Positions 31,015 to 39,329 of a stretch of DNA of 40,707 nucleotides are shown piece after piece. Origin of the DNA: Litorisediminicola beolgyonensis (GTDB lineage Bacteria; Pseudomonadota; Alphaproteobacteria; Rhodobacterales; Rhodobacteraceae); the NCBI RefSeq assembly GCF_042679605.1, contig NZ_JBHTMU010000036.1:1-40707 (forward strand). The letters are read 5' to 3'. A program made the translations under genes and the position numbers. Each line of letters starts with the position of its first letter. The first letter of the stretch is position 1. The notes beneath the pieces are model-generated. The model saw nothing but the letters and a program-made list of their open reading frames with translations, was not told the DNA's origin and ran no database searches.

Positions 31015-32253
31015 TCAGATCAGGAACTCGGCCAGGATCTCGTCTTCGGTGATGTCGCGATAGGTCAGGCCCTTGGCGTCGATCTGCGCAAAGAGCGCAT
31101 CGAAATTCTCGGTGCGCGAGGTCTCGATCCCGATCAGGACCGAGCCGAAATTGCGCGCCGATTTCTTCAGATACTCGAACCGCGCGATGTCGTCCTCGGG
31201 GCCGAGCGTGCTCAGGAAATCCTTGAGCGCGCCGGGGCGCTGCGGAAGGCGCAGGATGAAGTATTTCTTCACGCCCGAGAAGCGCTGGGCGCGCTCCTTG
31301 ACCTCGGGCAGGCGCTCGAAATCGAAATTGCCGCCCGAGGCGATGCAGACCACGGTGCGCCCGCGAATCGCCTGGCCCAGATCCTTGAGCGCGTCGATGG
31401 CGAGCGCGCCCGCGGGCTCGAGCACGATGCCCTCGACATTCAGCATCTCGAGCATGGTCGTGCAGATGCGGTCCTCGGGGATGGTCAGCGACGAGGCGAG
31501 CCCGACGCCCTTGAGCCTCGCGAAGGTGCGCGCGCCGATCTGCGCCACCGCCGCGCCGTCGGCAAAGGTGTTCACGGTCTCGAGCCGCACCGGCTTGCCC
31601 GCGCGGAGCGCGGCCTGCAGGCAGGCGCCGCCCGCGGGCTCCACGAAGCTCCACTGGCAGCGCGTGCCGAAATAGCCCAGGCACCCGGCCGAGAGCCCGC
31701 CGCCGCCCACCGGCACGACAAGGTGATCGGGCGCGCGGCCCAGCACCTCTTCGATCTCGGCGGCGACCGAGGCCTGGCCCTCGATCACGTCCTCGTCGTC
31801 GAAGGGCGACAGGAAATGCCCGCCCGCCTCGGCGCAATACTCCTGCGCGGCGCGGAGCGTGTCGTCGAAATAGTCGCCGGTCAGGCGGATCTCGATCTGG
31901 TCTCCGCCGAAGATCCGGGTCTTCTGGATCTTCTGCTGCGGCGTCGTCACCGGCATGAAGATCACGCCGCGCTTGCCGAACTCGGCGCACATGAAGGCCA
32001 CGCCCTGCGCGTGGTTCCCGGCGCTGGCGCAGACGAAGAGGTCCTGCTCGGGGCGCTTGCGCATGGCGTTGAAGGCGCCGCGCAGTTTGTAGGAGCGCAC
32101 CGGCGCGAGATCCTCGCGCTTGAGCCAGATATCGGCGCCGTAGAGATCAGACAGATGGGCATTGCGCAGAAGCGGCGTCGGCGGAAAGACCGCGCGCAGC
32201 GCCTCGGCGGCGGCGCGGGCTTTGGCGATGAAATCGGGCTGATCCTCGGTCAT
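31015..32253 (-). CDS. ilvA: Threonine ammonia-lyase (threonine dehydratase)
   Basis: A PLP enzyme that converts threonine to 2-oxobutanoate, the first step to isoleucine. The 412-residue product has the PLP lysine Lys56 (VRSYKLRGAFNAM), the substrate loop SAGNHAQG, the phosphate-binding VGGGGLSAG, and a C-terminal ACT-like regulatory domain (about 325-412: KKYFILRLPQRPGALKDFL). Length is that of the short, single-ACT-like catabolic/biosynthetic class rather than the 510-residue two-ACT form. The ATG at 32253 has AAGG directly upstream. Confidence 0.94.
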   Translation of the reverse strand: MTEDQPDFIAKARAAAEALRAVFPPTPLLRNAHLSDLYGADIWLKREDLAPVRSYKLRGAFNAMRKRPEQDLFVCASAGNHAQGVAFMCAEFGKRGVIFMPVTTPQQKIQKTRIFGGDQIEIRLTGDYFDDTLRAAQEYCAEAGGHFLSPFDDEDVIEGQASVAAEIEEVLGRAPDHLVVPVGGGGLSAGCLGYFGTRCQWSFVEPAGGACLQAALRAGKPVRLETVNTFADGAAVAQIGARTFARLKGVGLASSLTIPEDRICTTMLEMLNVEGIVLEPAGALAIDALKDLGQAIRGRTVVCIASGGNFDFERLPEVKERAQRFSGVKKYFILRLPQRPGALKDFLSTLGPEDDIARFEYLKKSARNFGSVLIGIETSRTENFDALFAQIDAKGLTYRDITEDEILAEFLI

Positions 32254-32291
32254 CCTTGGTCTTTCGCCGAAACGCCGCGCCGGGGCAAGCG

Positions 32292-33041
32292 TCAGCCGAG
32301 GCGCCGCCCCTCGATATAGACGCCGTAGAGCGTGGTCAGGATCGAGATTCCGACCATGGTGACGACCCAGTTGGCGATCGCGCCGAGGGCGAAGGCGAGC
32401 GAGGGCGCGGCGGTCCCGAGCACGGCGGGGATGACCGAGACCGCCACGATCGCGCCCAGGGTGCAGAGCGCGAGGACGAGGAAGGTGCCGGTGCTGCCCG
32501 AGGTGCGCTCCCAGACCTCGCTCAGTTTCAACGGGTTGCCCATCGCCACGGCGGGCAGCTTGATCGACAGCCGGAAGCCGAACCAGGCCGCGAAGAAGGT
32601 GAAGGCGAAGGGCATGAAGATCGCGAGCGGCGGCATGAGCATGACCAGAACGCTCACCGGGATGGTCATGAGGACCGCACCGAAGAGCACGATCAGGCTG
32701 ATCGCGATGCCCCAGCCGAAATAGGCGAACATGCGGTCGCCGTGCCAGCGCGGAAGCCAGCCGCTCGGGTATTCCTCGGCCAGGACGAAGCGGTGCCAGG
32801 CGACCGCGATCCAGAGGCTGGAGATCACCGCGGCCACGCCCAGAAAGAGCGCGGTGGTCAGGCTGCCGACGGGGATCATCTCGAACGCGTCGCCGTCGCG
32901 CGCGCCTTTCGGCATGGCGGTCTCGACCCAGAGCGAGGCGGCCACCTGCACGAGGTAGAGCACCGCCGAGACCCGCAGCGCGTCGTGGAAATTGCGGAAC
33001 ACCATGCGCACCGCGTGGCGGAAAATCTCCCATCCCAGCAT
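32292..33041 (-). CDS. Multi-pass membrane protein, unknown function
   Basis: I do not recognise this gene. The 249-residue product has about six hydrophobic segments (near residues 20-40, 55-80, 110-140, 140-165, 180-210, 215-240), including GWGIAISLIVLFGAVLMTI and VLVMLMPPLAIFMPFAFTFF. Charged motif LPRWHGDRMFAYFGW lies before the third. No transporter signature was seen. ATG at 33041 has AAGGAG 7 bases upstream, better than ATG at 33056. Same strand as ilvA with 38 bases between. Divergent from argG. Confidence 0.75.
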   Translation of the reverse strand: MLGWEIFRHAVRMVFRNFHDALRVSAVLYLVQVAASLWVETAMPKGARDGDAFEMIPVGSLTTALFLGVAAVISSLWIAVAWHRFVLAEEYPSGWLPRWHGDRMFAYFGWGIAISLIVLFGAVLMTIPVSVLVMLMPPLAIFMPFAFTFFAAWFGFRLSIKLPAVAMGNPLKLSEVWERTSGSTGTFLVLALCTLGAIVAVSVIPAVLGTAAPSLAFALGAIANWVVTMVGISILTTLYGVYIEGRRLG

Positions 33042-33170
33042 CGAGGTCTCCTTCATCGCTGCTCGCGTCTGGCTAGCACGGGCCCGCGGCGCCCCCAAGG
33101 CTCGCGCGCTTGCCGTTCGGGCCAAAACCCGCTAAGCGCGCCGCCGAGCAACACCCCGGGGGAGCGTCCC

Positions 33171-34397
33171 ATGTCCGCGCCGAAGAAAGTCGTCCTCGCC
33201 TATTCCGGCGGTCTCGACACCTCGATTATCCTGAAATGGCTGCAGACCGAATATGGCTGCGAAGTCGTCACCTTCACCGCCGATCTGGGCCAGGGCGAAG
33301 AGCTCGAGCCGGCACGGCAGAAGGCCGAGATGCTCGGGATCAAGCCCGAGAACATCTATATCGAGGACATTCGCGAAGAGTTCGTGCGCGATTTCGTCTT
33401 CCCGATGTTCCGCGCCAACGCGGTCTACGAGGGGCTCTACCTCTTGGGTACCTCGATCGCGCGGCCGCTGATCTCGAAGCGTCTCGTCGAGATCGCCGCC
33501 GAGACCGGTGCCGATGCGGTGGCCCATGGCGCGACCGGCAAGGGCAACGACCAGGTGCGGTTCGAGCTTGCGGCCTATGCGCTCAACCCCGACATCAAGG
33601 TGATCGCGCCCTGGCGGCTCTGGGACCTGACCTCGCGCACCAAGCTCCTGGCCTTTGCCGAGGAGAACCAGATCCCCATCGCCAAGGACAAGCGCGGCGA
33701 GGCGCCGTTCTCGGTCGACGCGAACCTCCTGCACACCTCCTCCGAGGGCAAGGTGCTGGAGAACCCCGCCGATGACGCGCCTGACTATGTCTACCAGCGC
33801 ACGGTCCATCCCGAGGATGCGCCCGACACGCCCGAGTTCATCGAAGTCGGTTTCGAGCGCGGCGACGCGGTGTCGATCAACGGCGAGGCGCTTTCTCCCG
33901 CGGCGCTTCTGACCAAGCTCAACGAATACGGCCGGACCCACGGGATCGGGCGGCTCGACCTGGTCGAGGGGCGCTTCGTGGGCATGAAATCCCGCGGCAT
34001 CTACGAGACGCCGGGCGGCACGATCCTGCTGGAGGCGCATCGCGGCATCGAGCAGATCACGCTCGACCGGGGCGCGGCGCATCTGAAGGACGAGCTGATG
34101 CCGCGCTACGCGGAGCTGATTTACAACGGCTTCTGGTTCAGCCCCGAGCGGCGGATGCTGCAGGCGGCCATCGATGAGAGCCAGACCCATGTCACCGGCA
34201 CGGTGCGGCTGAAGCTCTACAAGGGCCTCGCGCGAACGGTGGGCCGCTGGTCCGAGCATTCGCTCTACTCCGAGGCGCATGTCACCTTCGAGGACGATGC
34301 CGGCGCCTATGACCAGAAGGACGCGGCGGGCTTCATCCAGCTCAACGCCCTGCGCCTGAAGCTGCTCGCCGCGCGCGACCGGCGGCTGAAGGGCTGA
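33171..34397 (+). CDS. argG: Argininosuccinate synthase
   Basis: Condenses citrulline and aspartate with ATP in arginine synthesis. The 408-residue product has the ATP-binding loop AYSGGLDTS (10-18), the citrulline/aspartate segments HGATGKGNDQVRFEL and DANLLHTSSEG, and EGRFVGMKSRGIYETPGG near the C-terminal part. It is a single gene with GGGGGAG before the ATG. 129 bases separate it from the divergent membrane-protein gene; 201 bases follow before the next gene and hold no clear terminator. Confidence 0.97.
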   Translation: MSAPKKVVLAYSGGLDTSIILKWLQTEYGCEVVTFTADLGQGEELEPARQKAEMLGIKPENIYIEDIREEFVRDFVFPMFRANAVYEGLYLLGTSIARPLISKRLVEIAAETGADAVAHGATGKGNDQVRFELAAYALNPDIKVIAPWRLWDLTSRTKLLAFAEENQIPIAKDKRGEAPFSVDANLLHTSSEGKVLENPADDAPDYVYQRTVHPEDAPDTPEFIEVGFERGDAVSINGEALSPAALLTKLNEYGRTHGIGRLDLVEGRFVGMKSRGIYETPGGTILLEAHRGIEQITLDRGAAHLKDELMPRYAELIYNGFWFSPERRMLQAAIDESQTHVTGTVRLKLYKGLARTVGRWSEHSLYSEAHVTFEDDAGAYDQKDAAGFIQLNALRLKLLAARDRRLKG

Positions 34398-34598
34398 TCT
34401 TCGGTTTCGGCCGGTCGCGTGGCGGCTGGCCGATCCCTCAGGGGTGCTTGGGTGAAGCGCCTGTCGTCCTGCCCGTCGTGATCGGGTCCCGGCTGTTCCT
34501 GCGACGGATGAAAACGGGCGACCATCCGACCTGACGTCACGATTGCCAGCCGCGCGCTTGGCGGGTCTTGTCGCCCGGACGAAGACTGGGAGACCGCC

Positions 34599-34883
34599 AT
34601 GACGCTTACCGAGATCGCCGAGAAGATGCAGCGCGGGCTGGACCGCGCGCCGCTGTCGGACAGCCTGAAATTCGACTGCGGCGAGGCCGGGGCGATCACG
34701 CTCGACGGCGGCACCGCCTATCTGGCCGATCAGCCTGCCGATTGCACCATCCGCATCAGCGAGGACAATCTGGGCAAGCTGATCCGCGGGCAGCTCAACC
34801 CGATGACCGCCTTTGCGATGGGCAAACTCAAGGTCTCGGGCGATATGTCGGTGGCGATGAAGCTGGCGCAGCTTCTCAAGTGA
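34599..34883 (+). CDS. SCP2 sterol-binding-type small protein
   Basis: A 94-residue single-domain SCP2-fold protein, which would bind a hydrophobic ligand or cofactor-lipid. Conserved parts are LKFDCGEAGAITLDGG, DCTIRISEDNLGKLIRGQLNPMTAFAMGKLKVSGDMSVAMKLAQLL; the PMTAFMxGKLKVxGD motif is the family hallmark. GGGAG lies upstream of the ATG. In alphaproteobacteria such proteins have been linked to lipid or ubiquinone handling, but no target can be read here. Confidence 0.9.
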   Translation: MTLTEIAEKMQRGLDRAPLSDSLKFDCGEAGAITLDGGTAYLADQPADCTIRISEDNLGKLIRGQLNPMTAFAMGKLKVSGDMSVAMKLAQLLK

Positions 34884-34907
34884 GCGCGGCGCGCTAGTCT
34901 TGTCTCT

Positions 34908-35324
34908 ATGGTCAGCCTCGACGATTTTCTGACGGCACAGAACGCCTGCTGGGGCAGCGTGACCGACGAGTTGCGGGCGGGGCGCAAGGAGACGCACTGG
35001 ATCTGGTGGGTCTTTCCGCAGCTCGCATCGCTGGGCCGTTCGCCGCGTGCACGCGAATACGGGCTCTCGGGGCTGGAGGAGGCGCGGCGCTATCTGGCCC
35101 ATGACACGCTCCGCGCTCGCCTCACCGAGGCGGCGGAGCTGATGCTGTCCCATGAGGGGACGCCGCCTGACGAGGTTCTCGGGTCGGTCGACGCGCTCAA
35201 GCTGCGCTCGTCCATGACCTTGTTCGAGGCGGTGCCGGGTGCGCCCGGGGTGTCCTCGGAGGTGCTCGAGCGGCTTTACGGCGGGGCGCGCTGCCCGCTG
35301 GCGCAGACAGCGCTCCAGACGTGA
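34908..35324 (+). CDS. DUF1810 family protein
   Basis: A 138-residue protein matching the DUF1810 pattern: FLTAQNACWGSVTDELRAGRKETHWIWWVFPQL near the start, LGRSPRAREYGLSGLEEARRYLAHDTLRARL, and SVDALKLRSSMTLFEAV in the C-terminal half. Mainly helical; function of the family is unknown. Starts 24 bases after the SCP2 gene, possibly in one transcript with it. Confidence 0.85.
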   Translation: MVSLDDFLTAQNACWGSVTDELRAGRKETHWIWWVFPQLASLGRSPRAREYGLSGLEEARRYLAHDTLRARLTEAAELMLSHEGTPPDEVLGSVDALKLRSSMTLFEAVPGAPGVSSEVLERLYGGARCPLAQTALQT

Positions 35325-35421
35325 TATTGCCGCCCGGCGCGGCGGCGCACCGGGCGGCTCTCGCGGGGCCGCTTGGTTAATCTTGCATCCACGGACCCCG
35401 CGAGTGTTCGCGAGGCGCGCG

Positions 35422-35835
35422 TTACTGCGCGGTGATCACGGTCATAACGAGCTGGTCGTCGACGCGGATCGGGCCGTCTTCCTTGGCGCCGAGCGTGTAT
35501 TCGAAGACGCCGGTTTCCTTGCCGCCCGCTTCAGAGTGAACCATGAGCATCAGCATCTCGCCCGCGGCGACCGGCTCCTGCAGGATGGCGGCGACATCGG
35601 CGGTCTCGCCTGCGCGGATGGGCGCGTAGCCGACCACGGGGCCGGGCTTCATCTCGGCATCGGTGCGGTGCACGACCAGCCAGCCGTTCTCGGTCGCGGT
35701 GATGGTCTCGGCGCTGACGACGCCGTTCTCGACGCTCTGGTCGGCGGCGGTGATGGCGGGGGTCATGCCGTGGGCGGCGGCGTGTGCCATGCCAGCGGAC
35801 AGGATCAGGGCGGTGGTGGTGAACAGGGTCTTCAT
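35422..35835 (-). CDS. Exported DUF7282-like protein, unknown function
   Basis: A 137-residue protein with a cleavable signal (residues 1-20, ending AHAAA). The rest is beta-rich: AADQSVENGVVSAETITATENGWLVVH, GPVVGYAPIRAGE, ILQEPVAAGEMLMLMVHSEAG. This resembles the DUF7282 domain found in archaeal surface proteins and some bacteria; assignment is from memory of the pattern. No catalytic residues are evident. The ATG follows AGGAG. An imperfect hairpin (35851-35869, 8-base arms with one mismatch) stands just upstream of the ribosome site. Convergent with the DUF1810 gene. Confidence 0.7.
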   Translation of the reverse strand: MKTLFTTTALILSAGMAHAAAHGMTPAITAADQSVENGVVSAETITATENGWLVVHRTDAEMKPGPVVGYAPIRAGETADVAAILQEPVAAGEMLMLMVHSEAGGKETGVFEYTLGAKEDGPIRVDDQLVMTVITAQ

Positions 35836-35935
35836 ATCGGTCTCTCCTAAGTCGGGTCGTTGATCCGACGGGTCTCCGCCGGTGTGACATGCAGAGCCAC
35901 GAGAGGCGGTCGGAGAGAGTTTCAGAAAACCGTGA

Positions 35936-36670
35936 TCACGAGAGCGTGAGCTTTTCGGCGGCGAGCGCGTCATAGGCCGGAAGCGCCGCCGCGACCATTG
36001 GGGCGAGGGCGCCGGTGACCTGGGGCAGATCGCCCTCGGGACCGGCGAACCCGGTCGAGCGGTGCACGGCACCGTACCAGACCCGGGCCCAGACGCCGTC
36101 GGCCGGGTGGCCGCCCTCGGGCCAGGACAGCATGGCGGGATCGAAGGTCAGGTCGATGGCGTCGCAGAGGACGCGGATCATCGCCTCGGGGTCGCGGCGG
36201 ATATCGGCGCTGTCGATCACCACCGCCCGTTCGCCCGCGGCGCGCAACTCGTCGAAGAGAGCCTGCTGCTGGAGAAAGCCGATATCGTCGAGCGTGGGGT
36301 TTTCGTATTTCGCGGCGAAGCTGGCGAGCACCCGGGCCGGGTGGCGGATCAGGAAGACGTTGGTGCAGCCCGCGATCCAGTCGCGCGGGATGCCGGGGAT
36401 CATGTGCTGGGCCATGTGCTTGTGATAGGCGACCGGCTTGCCGCCGGGGACCGGGCCGGTCAGCGCGTCGATCACGGCGCGCGGGTCCTGCGGCTGGGAG
36501 GCGAGGATCTCGTCGCGCATCGGGTGGTCCTTGCCGGTCCGCGCGAGATAGGCGGCGTAGAAGGGCTCGTCGACGGCGTGGCAGTCGCCGCGCGCGGCGA
36601 AGGCATACATCATCGCGGTCGAGAGGTTCCTCGGCCCCGACCACATCGCGATGCGGCGGGGCGCGGTCAT
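35936..36670 (-). CDS. Sulfotransferase-like protein
   Basis: A 244-residue P-loop-type protein. The N-terminal WSGPRNLSTAMM (9-20) resembles the phosphosulfate-binding loop of sulfotransferases, and VFLIRHPARVLASFAAKYE resembles the second, 3'-phosphate-binding site; VVIDSADIRRDPEAMIRVLCD is also typical of the fold. Whether it transfers sulfate or is a kinase-like P-loop relative is open. Its ATG overlaps the stop of the aminotransferase gene (ATGA), so the two are probably made together. Confidence 0.7.
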   Translation of the reverse strand: MTAPRRIAMWSGPRNLSTAMMYAFAARGDCHAVDEPFYAAYLARTGKDHPMRDEILASQPQDPRAVIDALTGPVPGGKPVAYHKHMAQHMIPGIPRDWIAGCTNVFLIRHPARVLASFAAKYENPTLDDIGFLQQQALFDELRAAGERAVVIDSADIRRDPEAMIRVLCDAIDLTFDPAMLSWPEGGHPADGVWARVWYGAVHRSTGFAGPEGDLPQVTGALAPMVAAALPAYDALAAEKLTLS

Positions 36671-37590
36671 CTTGCGGCCTCGCGGGCGACGAGGTCGCGG
36701 TAGAGGGCGCGCAGCCGTTCGGTCACCGGCCCGATCTCGCCGATGCCGATCCGCCGCCCGTCGATCTCGCCCACGGGGGTCTGGGCGCCGAAGGTGCCGG
36801 TAAGGAAGGCCTCGTCGGCGGAGTAGGTCTCGGTCAGCGAGAAGTTCTTCTCGTGGATCGGGATGTCGTTCGCGCGGCAGAGGTCGATCACCTTGGCGCG
36901 GGTGATGCCGTTCATGCAGTAATCGCCGGTCGAGGTCCAAACCGCGCCCTTGCGGACGATGAAGAAATTGCAGGCGTTGGTGGTGTTCACGAAGCCATGC
37001 GGATCGAGCATCAACGCCTCGTCGGCCCCGGCCTTCTCGGCGGCGATGCAGGCGAGGATGCAGTTGAGCTTGCTGTGGGAATTGAGCTTGGGGTCCTGCG
37101 ACATCGGCAGGCCGCGGACCTGCGCCACGGTGGCGAGCCGGATCGGGCGCGGCAGGCTGGGGCGGGAATGCTCCATGATGATTGCGATGGTCGGGCCCTG
37201 TCGCGAGAGGCCCGGGTGCTGGAAGGGCCGGGTCTTGACGCCACGGGTGACCATCAGCCTTGCATGGGCGTCGGTGGTCATGCCGTTGGCAGCGCGGGTC
37301 TCTTCGAGCGCTGATTTCAGGCCGTCGCGGTCGAGGCCGATCTCGAGGTCGATGGCTTTGGCGGCTTCGAAGAGCCGGTCGAGATGGTCGTCGAGAAAGG
37401 CCCAGTGGCCCTCGTAAAGCCGCAGACCCTCCCACACCCCGTCGCCGAGCATGAAGCCGGAATCGTAGACCGAGACCAGCGCCTCGGCCCGGGGTTTCAG
37501 GGCGCCGTCGAGCCAGATCAGGATGTGGTCGTTGCGAGCATCCTCGGCCGCCTGGTGGGTGGTCACGCTGTCCTTGGACGGGTCCTGCAT
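36667..37590 (-). CDS. Class IV aminotransferase, branched-chain/D-amino acid type
   Basis: A 307-residue fold type IV PLP enzyme. Seen: DSGFMLGDGVWEGLRLYEG (38-61) as in BCAT/DAAT, RLMVTRGVKT, the segment with candidate PLP lysines Lys168 and Lys174 (KLNSHSKLNCILA), and EALMLDPHGFVNTTNACNFFIV, the conserved PLP-phosphate loop with the Asn-Asn pattern. Substrate cannot be settled between branched-chain amino acids, D-amino acids and related amino donors. The ATG has GGAGCG upstream. It lies upstream of and overlaps the sulfotransferase-like gene. Confidence 0.85.
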   Translation of the reverse strand: MQDPSKDSVTTHQAAEDARNDHILIWLDGALKPRAEALVSVYDSGFMLGDGVWEGLRLYEGHWAFLDDHLDRLFEAAKAIDLEIGLDRDGLKSALEETRAANGMTTDAHARLMVTRGVKTRPFQHPGLSRQGPTIAIIMEHSRPSLPRPIRLATVAQVRGLPMSQDPKLNSHSKLNCILACIAAEKAGADEALMLDPHGFVNTTNACNFFIVRKGAVWTSTGDYCMNGITRAKVIDLCRANDIPIHEKNFSLTETYSADEAFLTGTFGAQTPVGEIDGRRIGIGEIGPVTERLRALYRDLVAREAAR

Positions 37591-37641
37591 CGCGGCGCTC
37601 CTTTGGCGCCACGCTAGGGCCGGAGCGGGGTGGTCACAAGC

Positions 37642-38244
37642 CTACTCGGTCGGCACGTCGGCGTTCCGCCCGGCGAGCATGACCGAGATCGTGTAGGCGT
37701 TGCGCGGCGGCAGCCCGGCAAGGATCGCCGCGGCCTGTTCGGGCTTCATCCGGGCGAGGAAGCCTGCGGCAAACTCGGGGTCCATCTCGGCGAAGAGGGC
37801 TGCGGCCTCGCGGGGCTTCATGTTGGCGTAGACATCGGTCAGTTGCGCGACATCGCGGGCGGAGGCCCCGTAAGCGGCGTCGAGGGTCTGGCGCAGCTTC
37901 GCCTCGGCCTCGGCCAGAACGTCGAGGCGTTTCTCGATCTCGGTCTCGGCGAGCTTGAGTGCCTGGGCGCGGATGTCGAGCGCGGCCTCGCGCTCGGCGA
38001 TGCGGGCGTCGCGGCGGGCGAGCGCTTCGAGGAGCTTGTTGCCTTCACTGAGGGGTGTCGGGCCTTCGGCGACAGCGCCATCCTGGCCGCTTTCGTCGGC
38101 GGCCTGCGCGGCTTGTGCGACGACATCGCCCGCCCCCATGGCGAGCCGCAGGAGCGCGGAGCCCAGAAGGAAGCCGCCGACCACGCTGAGCGTGCTGCGG
38201 CCGCGCCGGGTGCGCCTGCGCGCGATGCGCGCGACCGCATTCAT
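37642..38244 (-). CDS. motE: Flagellar MotE-family protein (MgtE-N-like)
   Basis: A 200-residue membrane-anchored protein. An N-terminal basic stretch precedes a membrane segment (about 18-36), then a long coiled coil (about 70-120: LLEALARRDARIAEREAALD), then an MgtE N-terminal-like helical domain (about 130-190: VYANMKPREAAALFAEMDPEFAAGFLARMKPEQAAAILAGLPP). MotE is a periplasmic chaperone for the flagellar MotC in rhizobia; here the call rests on architecture and location beside fliL. Its ATG overlaps the upstream stop (ATGA). Confidence 0.82.
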   Translation of the reverse strand: MNAVARIARRRTRRGRSTLSVVGGFLLGSALLRLAMGAGDVVAQAAQAADESGQDGAVAEGPTPLSEGNKLLEALARRDARIAEREAALDIRAQALKLAETEIEKRLDVLAEAEAKLRQTLDAAYGASARDVAQLTDVYANMKPREAAALFAEMDPEFAAGFLARMKPEQAAAILAGLPPRNAYTISVMLAGRNADVPTE

Positions 38245-38696
38245 GCCGCGCCACTGCTGCGGCGGGCGAAGACGGGCTCGGGGCTGTCGTCTTCGTCGGG
38301 GTCGTCGGGCGCGTCGCTGCCACCGGAGGCGATCACGCGCGGGACGGGCTGTCCGCGCGCGTCTTCATGCACGGCATCGGTGGTCCGGCGGAGGCTCTGC
38401 GAATCGGGGTCGTGGGGGATGTCGTGCAGCGAGGCGACCATCAGCTCCAGCCGCTTGGCCACGCTTTCGGCCCGCGCGGTCAGCTCGGCCAGCGACTCGG
38501 TCGATGCGCCGGCCGAGCGCTGGGCCGCCGAGAGCGTGCGGGTCATGTCGTCGACCTGCGCCGAGAGCACGGCGACAGCGCCGCCCATGCCGGATTCGAG
38601 ATCGTTGAACCGGGTCAGCCGGCGCGAGAGCACGAAGCAGTAGAACCCCGCGCCCAGAGCCCCGGCGACCAGCAGCGCATCCGCAATCAGTTCCAT
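38241..38696 (-). CDS. Flagellar-operon protein, DUF6468-like
   Basis: A 151-residue protein between fliL and motE. A single N-terminal membrane segment (about 4-22, IADALLVAGALGAGFYCFVL) is followed by a helical, probably coiled-coil stretch (RRLTRFNDLESGMGGAVAVL to about residue 92) and an acidic tail (DDPDEDDSPEP). The family appears in alphaproteobacterial flagellar operons and may support stator or MS-ring function; that is inference. ATG at 38696 has AGGGGGA 4-5 bases upstream. Confidence 0.6.
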   Translation of the reverse strand: MELIADALLVAGALGAGFYCFVLSRRLTRFNDLESGMGGAVAVLSAQVDDMTRTLSAAQRSAGASTESLAELTARAESVAKRLELMVASLHDIPHDPDSQSLRRTTDAVHEDARGQPVPRVIASGGSDAPDDPDEDDSPEPVFARRSSGAA

Positions 38697-38706
38697 CGGT
38701 CCCCCT

Positions 38707-39213
38707 TCAATCCAGGACAAATTCGAGCACGAGGAGATCGCGCAGGCGCTCGGGCCCGATCACCAGTTCGATCCGCCGCACCAGTTGCGAGCGCACCAGC
38801 ATCAAGGCCCCGCGGCTTTCAAAATCCTTGGGGTCGAGCGCGCGGAGATAGCCGTTCATCGCGTCGAGAATCCGCGGCTGGACCTCGCGCACCTCGGCTT
38901 CGGCGTCGCGCGGCACCTCGAGCGTCGCGGTGAAGCGCAGATGCGAGGCCGAGGAGCTGGGATTGAGCGACACCACGAGCGGCGGCAGGTCGACGAAGGC
39001 GATGTCGCCCAGGGGCGAGACGTCGTGGCGCGAGGGCAGGAGGCTTTTCTCCGCCTCGGTGTGGGACGCGCCCGCGTCGCCGTGACCCACGGGCAGGAGC
39101 CCCGCGATCACCGCGTAATAGCCCCCCCCAGCCCCCAGAAGCGCGAGGATCAGACCGAGGATCAGCGGCAGTTTTGACCCCTTGGGAGGGCTGTCGGCGG
39201 TCATGTCGGTCAT
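38707..39213 (-). CDS. fliL: Flagellar basal body-associated protein FliL
   Basis: A 168-residue single-pass inner-membrane protein that supports the stator around the basal body. It has a short cytoplasmic N-terminus, a membrane segment (about 20-43, LPLILGLILALLGAGGGYYAV), a linker, and the periplasmic FliL domain (about 75-168: FVDLPPLVVSLN, LRFTATLEVPRDAEAEV, RRIELVIGPERLRDLLVLEFVL). The ATG at 39213 follows AGGAG. First gene of a minus-strand operon fliL-DUF6468-motE, divergent from fliF. Confidence 0.93.
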   Translation of the reverse strand: MTDMTADSPPKGSKLPLILGLILALLGAGGGYYAVIAGLLPVGHGDAGASHTEAEKSLLPSRHDVSPLGDIAFVDLPPLVVSLNPSSSASHLRFTATLEVPRDAEAEVREVQPRILDAMNGYLRALDPKDFESRGALMLVRSQLVRRIELVIGPERLRDLLVLEFVLD

Positions 39214-39258
39214 TCCGGGCGCTCCTGTCGCGGCTCGGGACCAAATTATCCGCAAGGA

Positions 39259-39274
39259 GCTAACCGATTGTTAA
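39259..39274. promoter_or_regulatory. CtrA-like site between fliL and fliF
   Basis: On the minus strand it reads TTAA, seven bases (CAATCGG), TTAGC, one mismatch from TTAA-N7-TTAAC. It lies 46 bases upstream of fliL and 56 upstream of fliF. CtrA is a known regulator of flagellar genes in Rhodobacterales (for example the fla2 genes of Rhodobacter sphaeroides). Possible regulation of both operons is inferred. Confidence 0.5.
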
Positions 39275-39329
39275 GACGCGGCGATGAAAGATGGGCTGTC
39301 CGAAGAAATCGGTCGGAATCTCTTGGGGA

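Noticed and set aside
33042..33170. Arginine-responsive riboswitch or ArgR box before argG
   Set aside because: No palindrome of suitable form or riboswitch-like stem set was seen in the 129-base gap.
34398..34598. Terminator or RNA element after argG
   Set aside because: Only a six-base tcggcc/ggccga stem with a long loop and no U-tract could be found.
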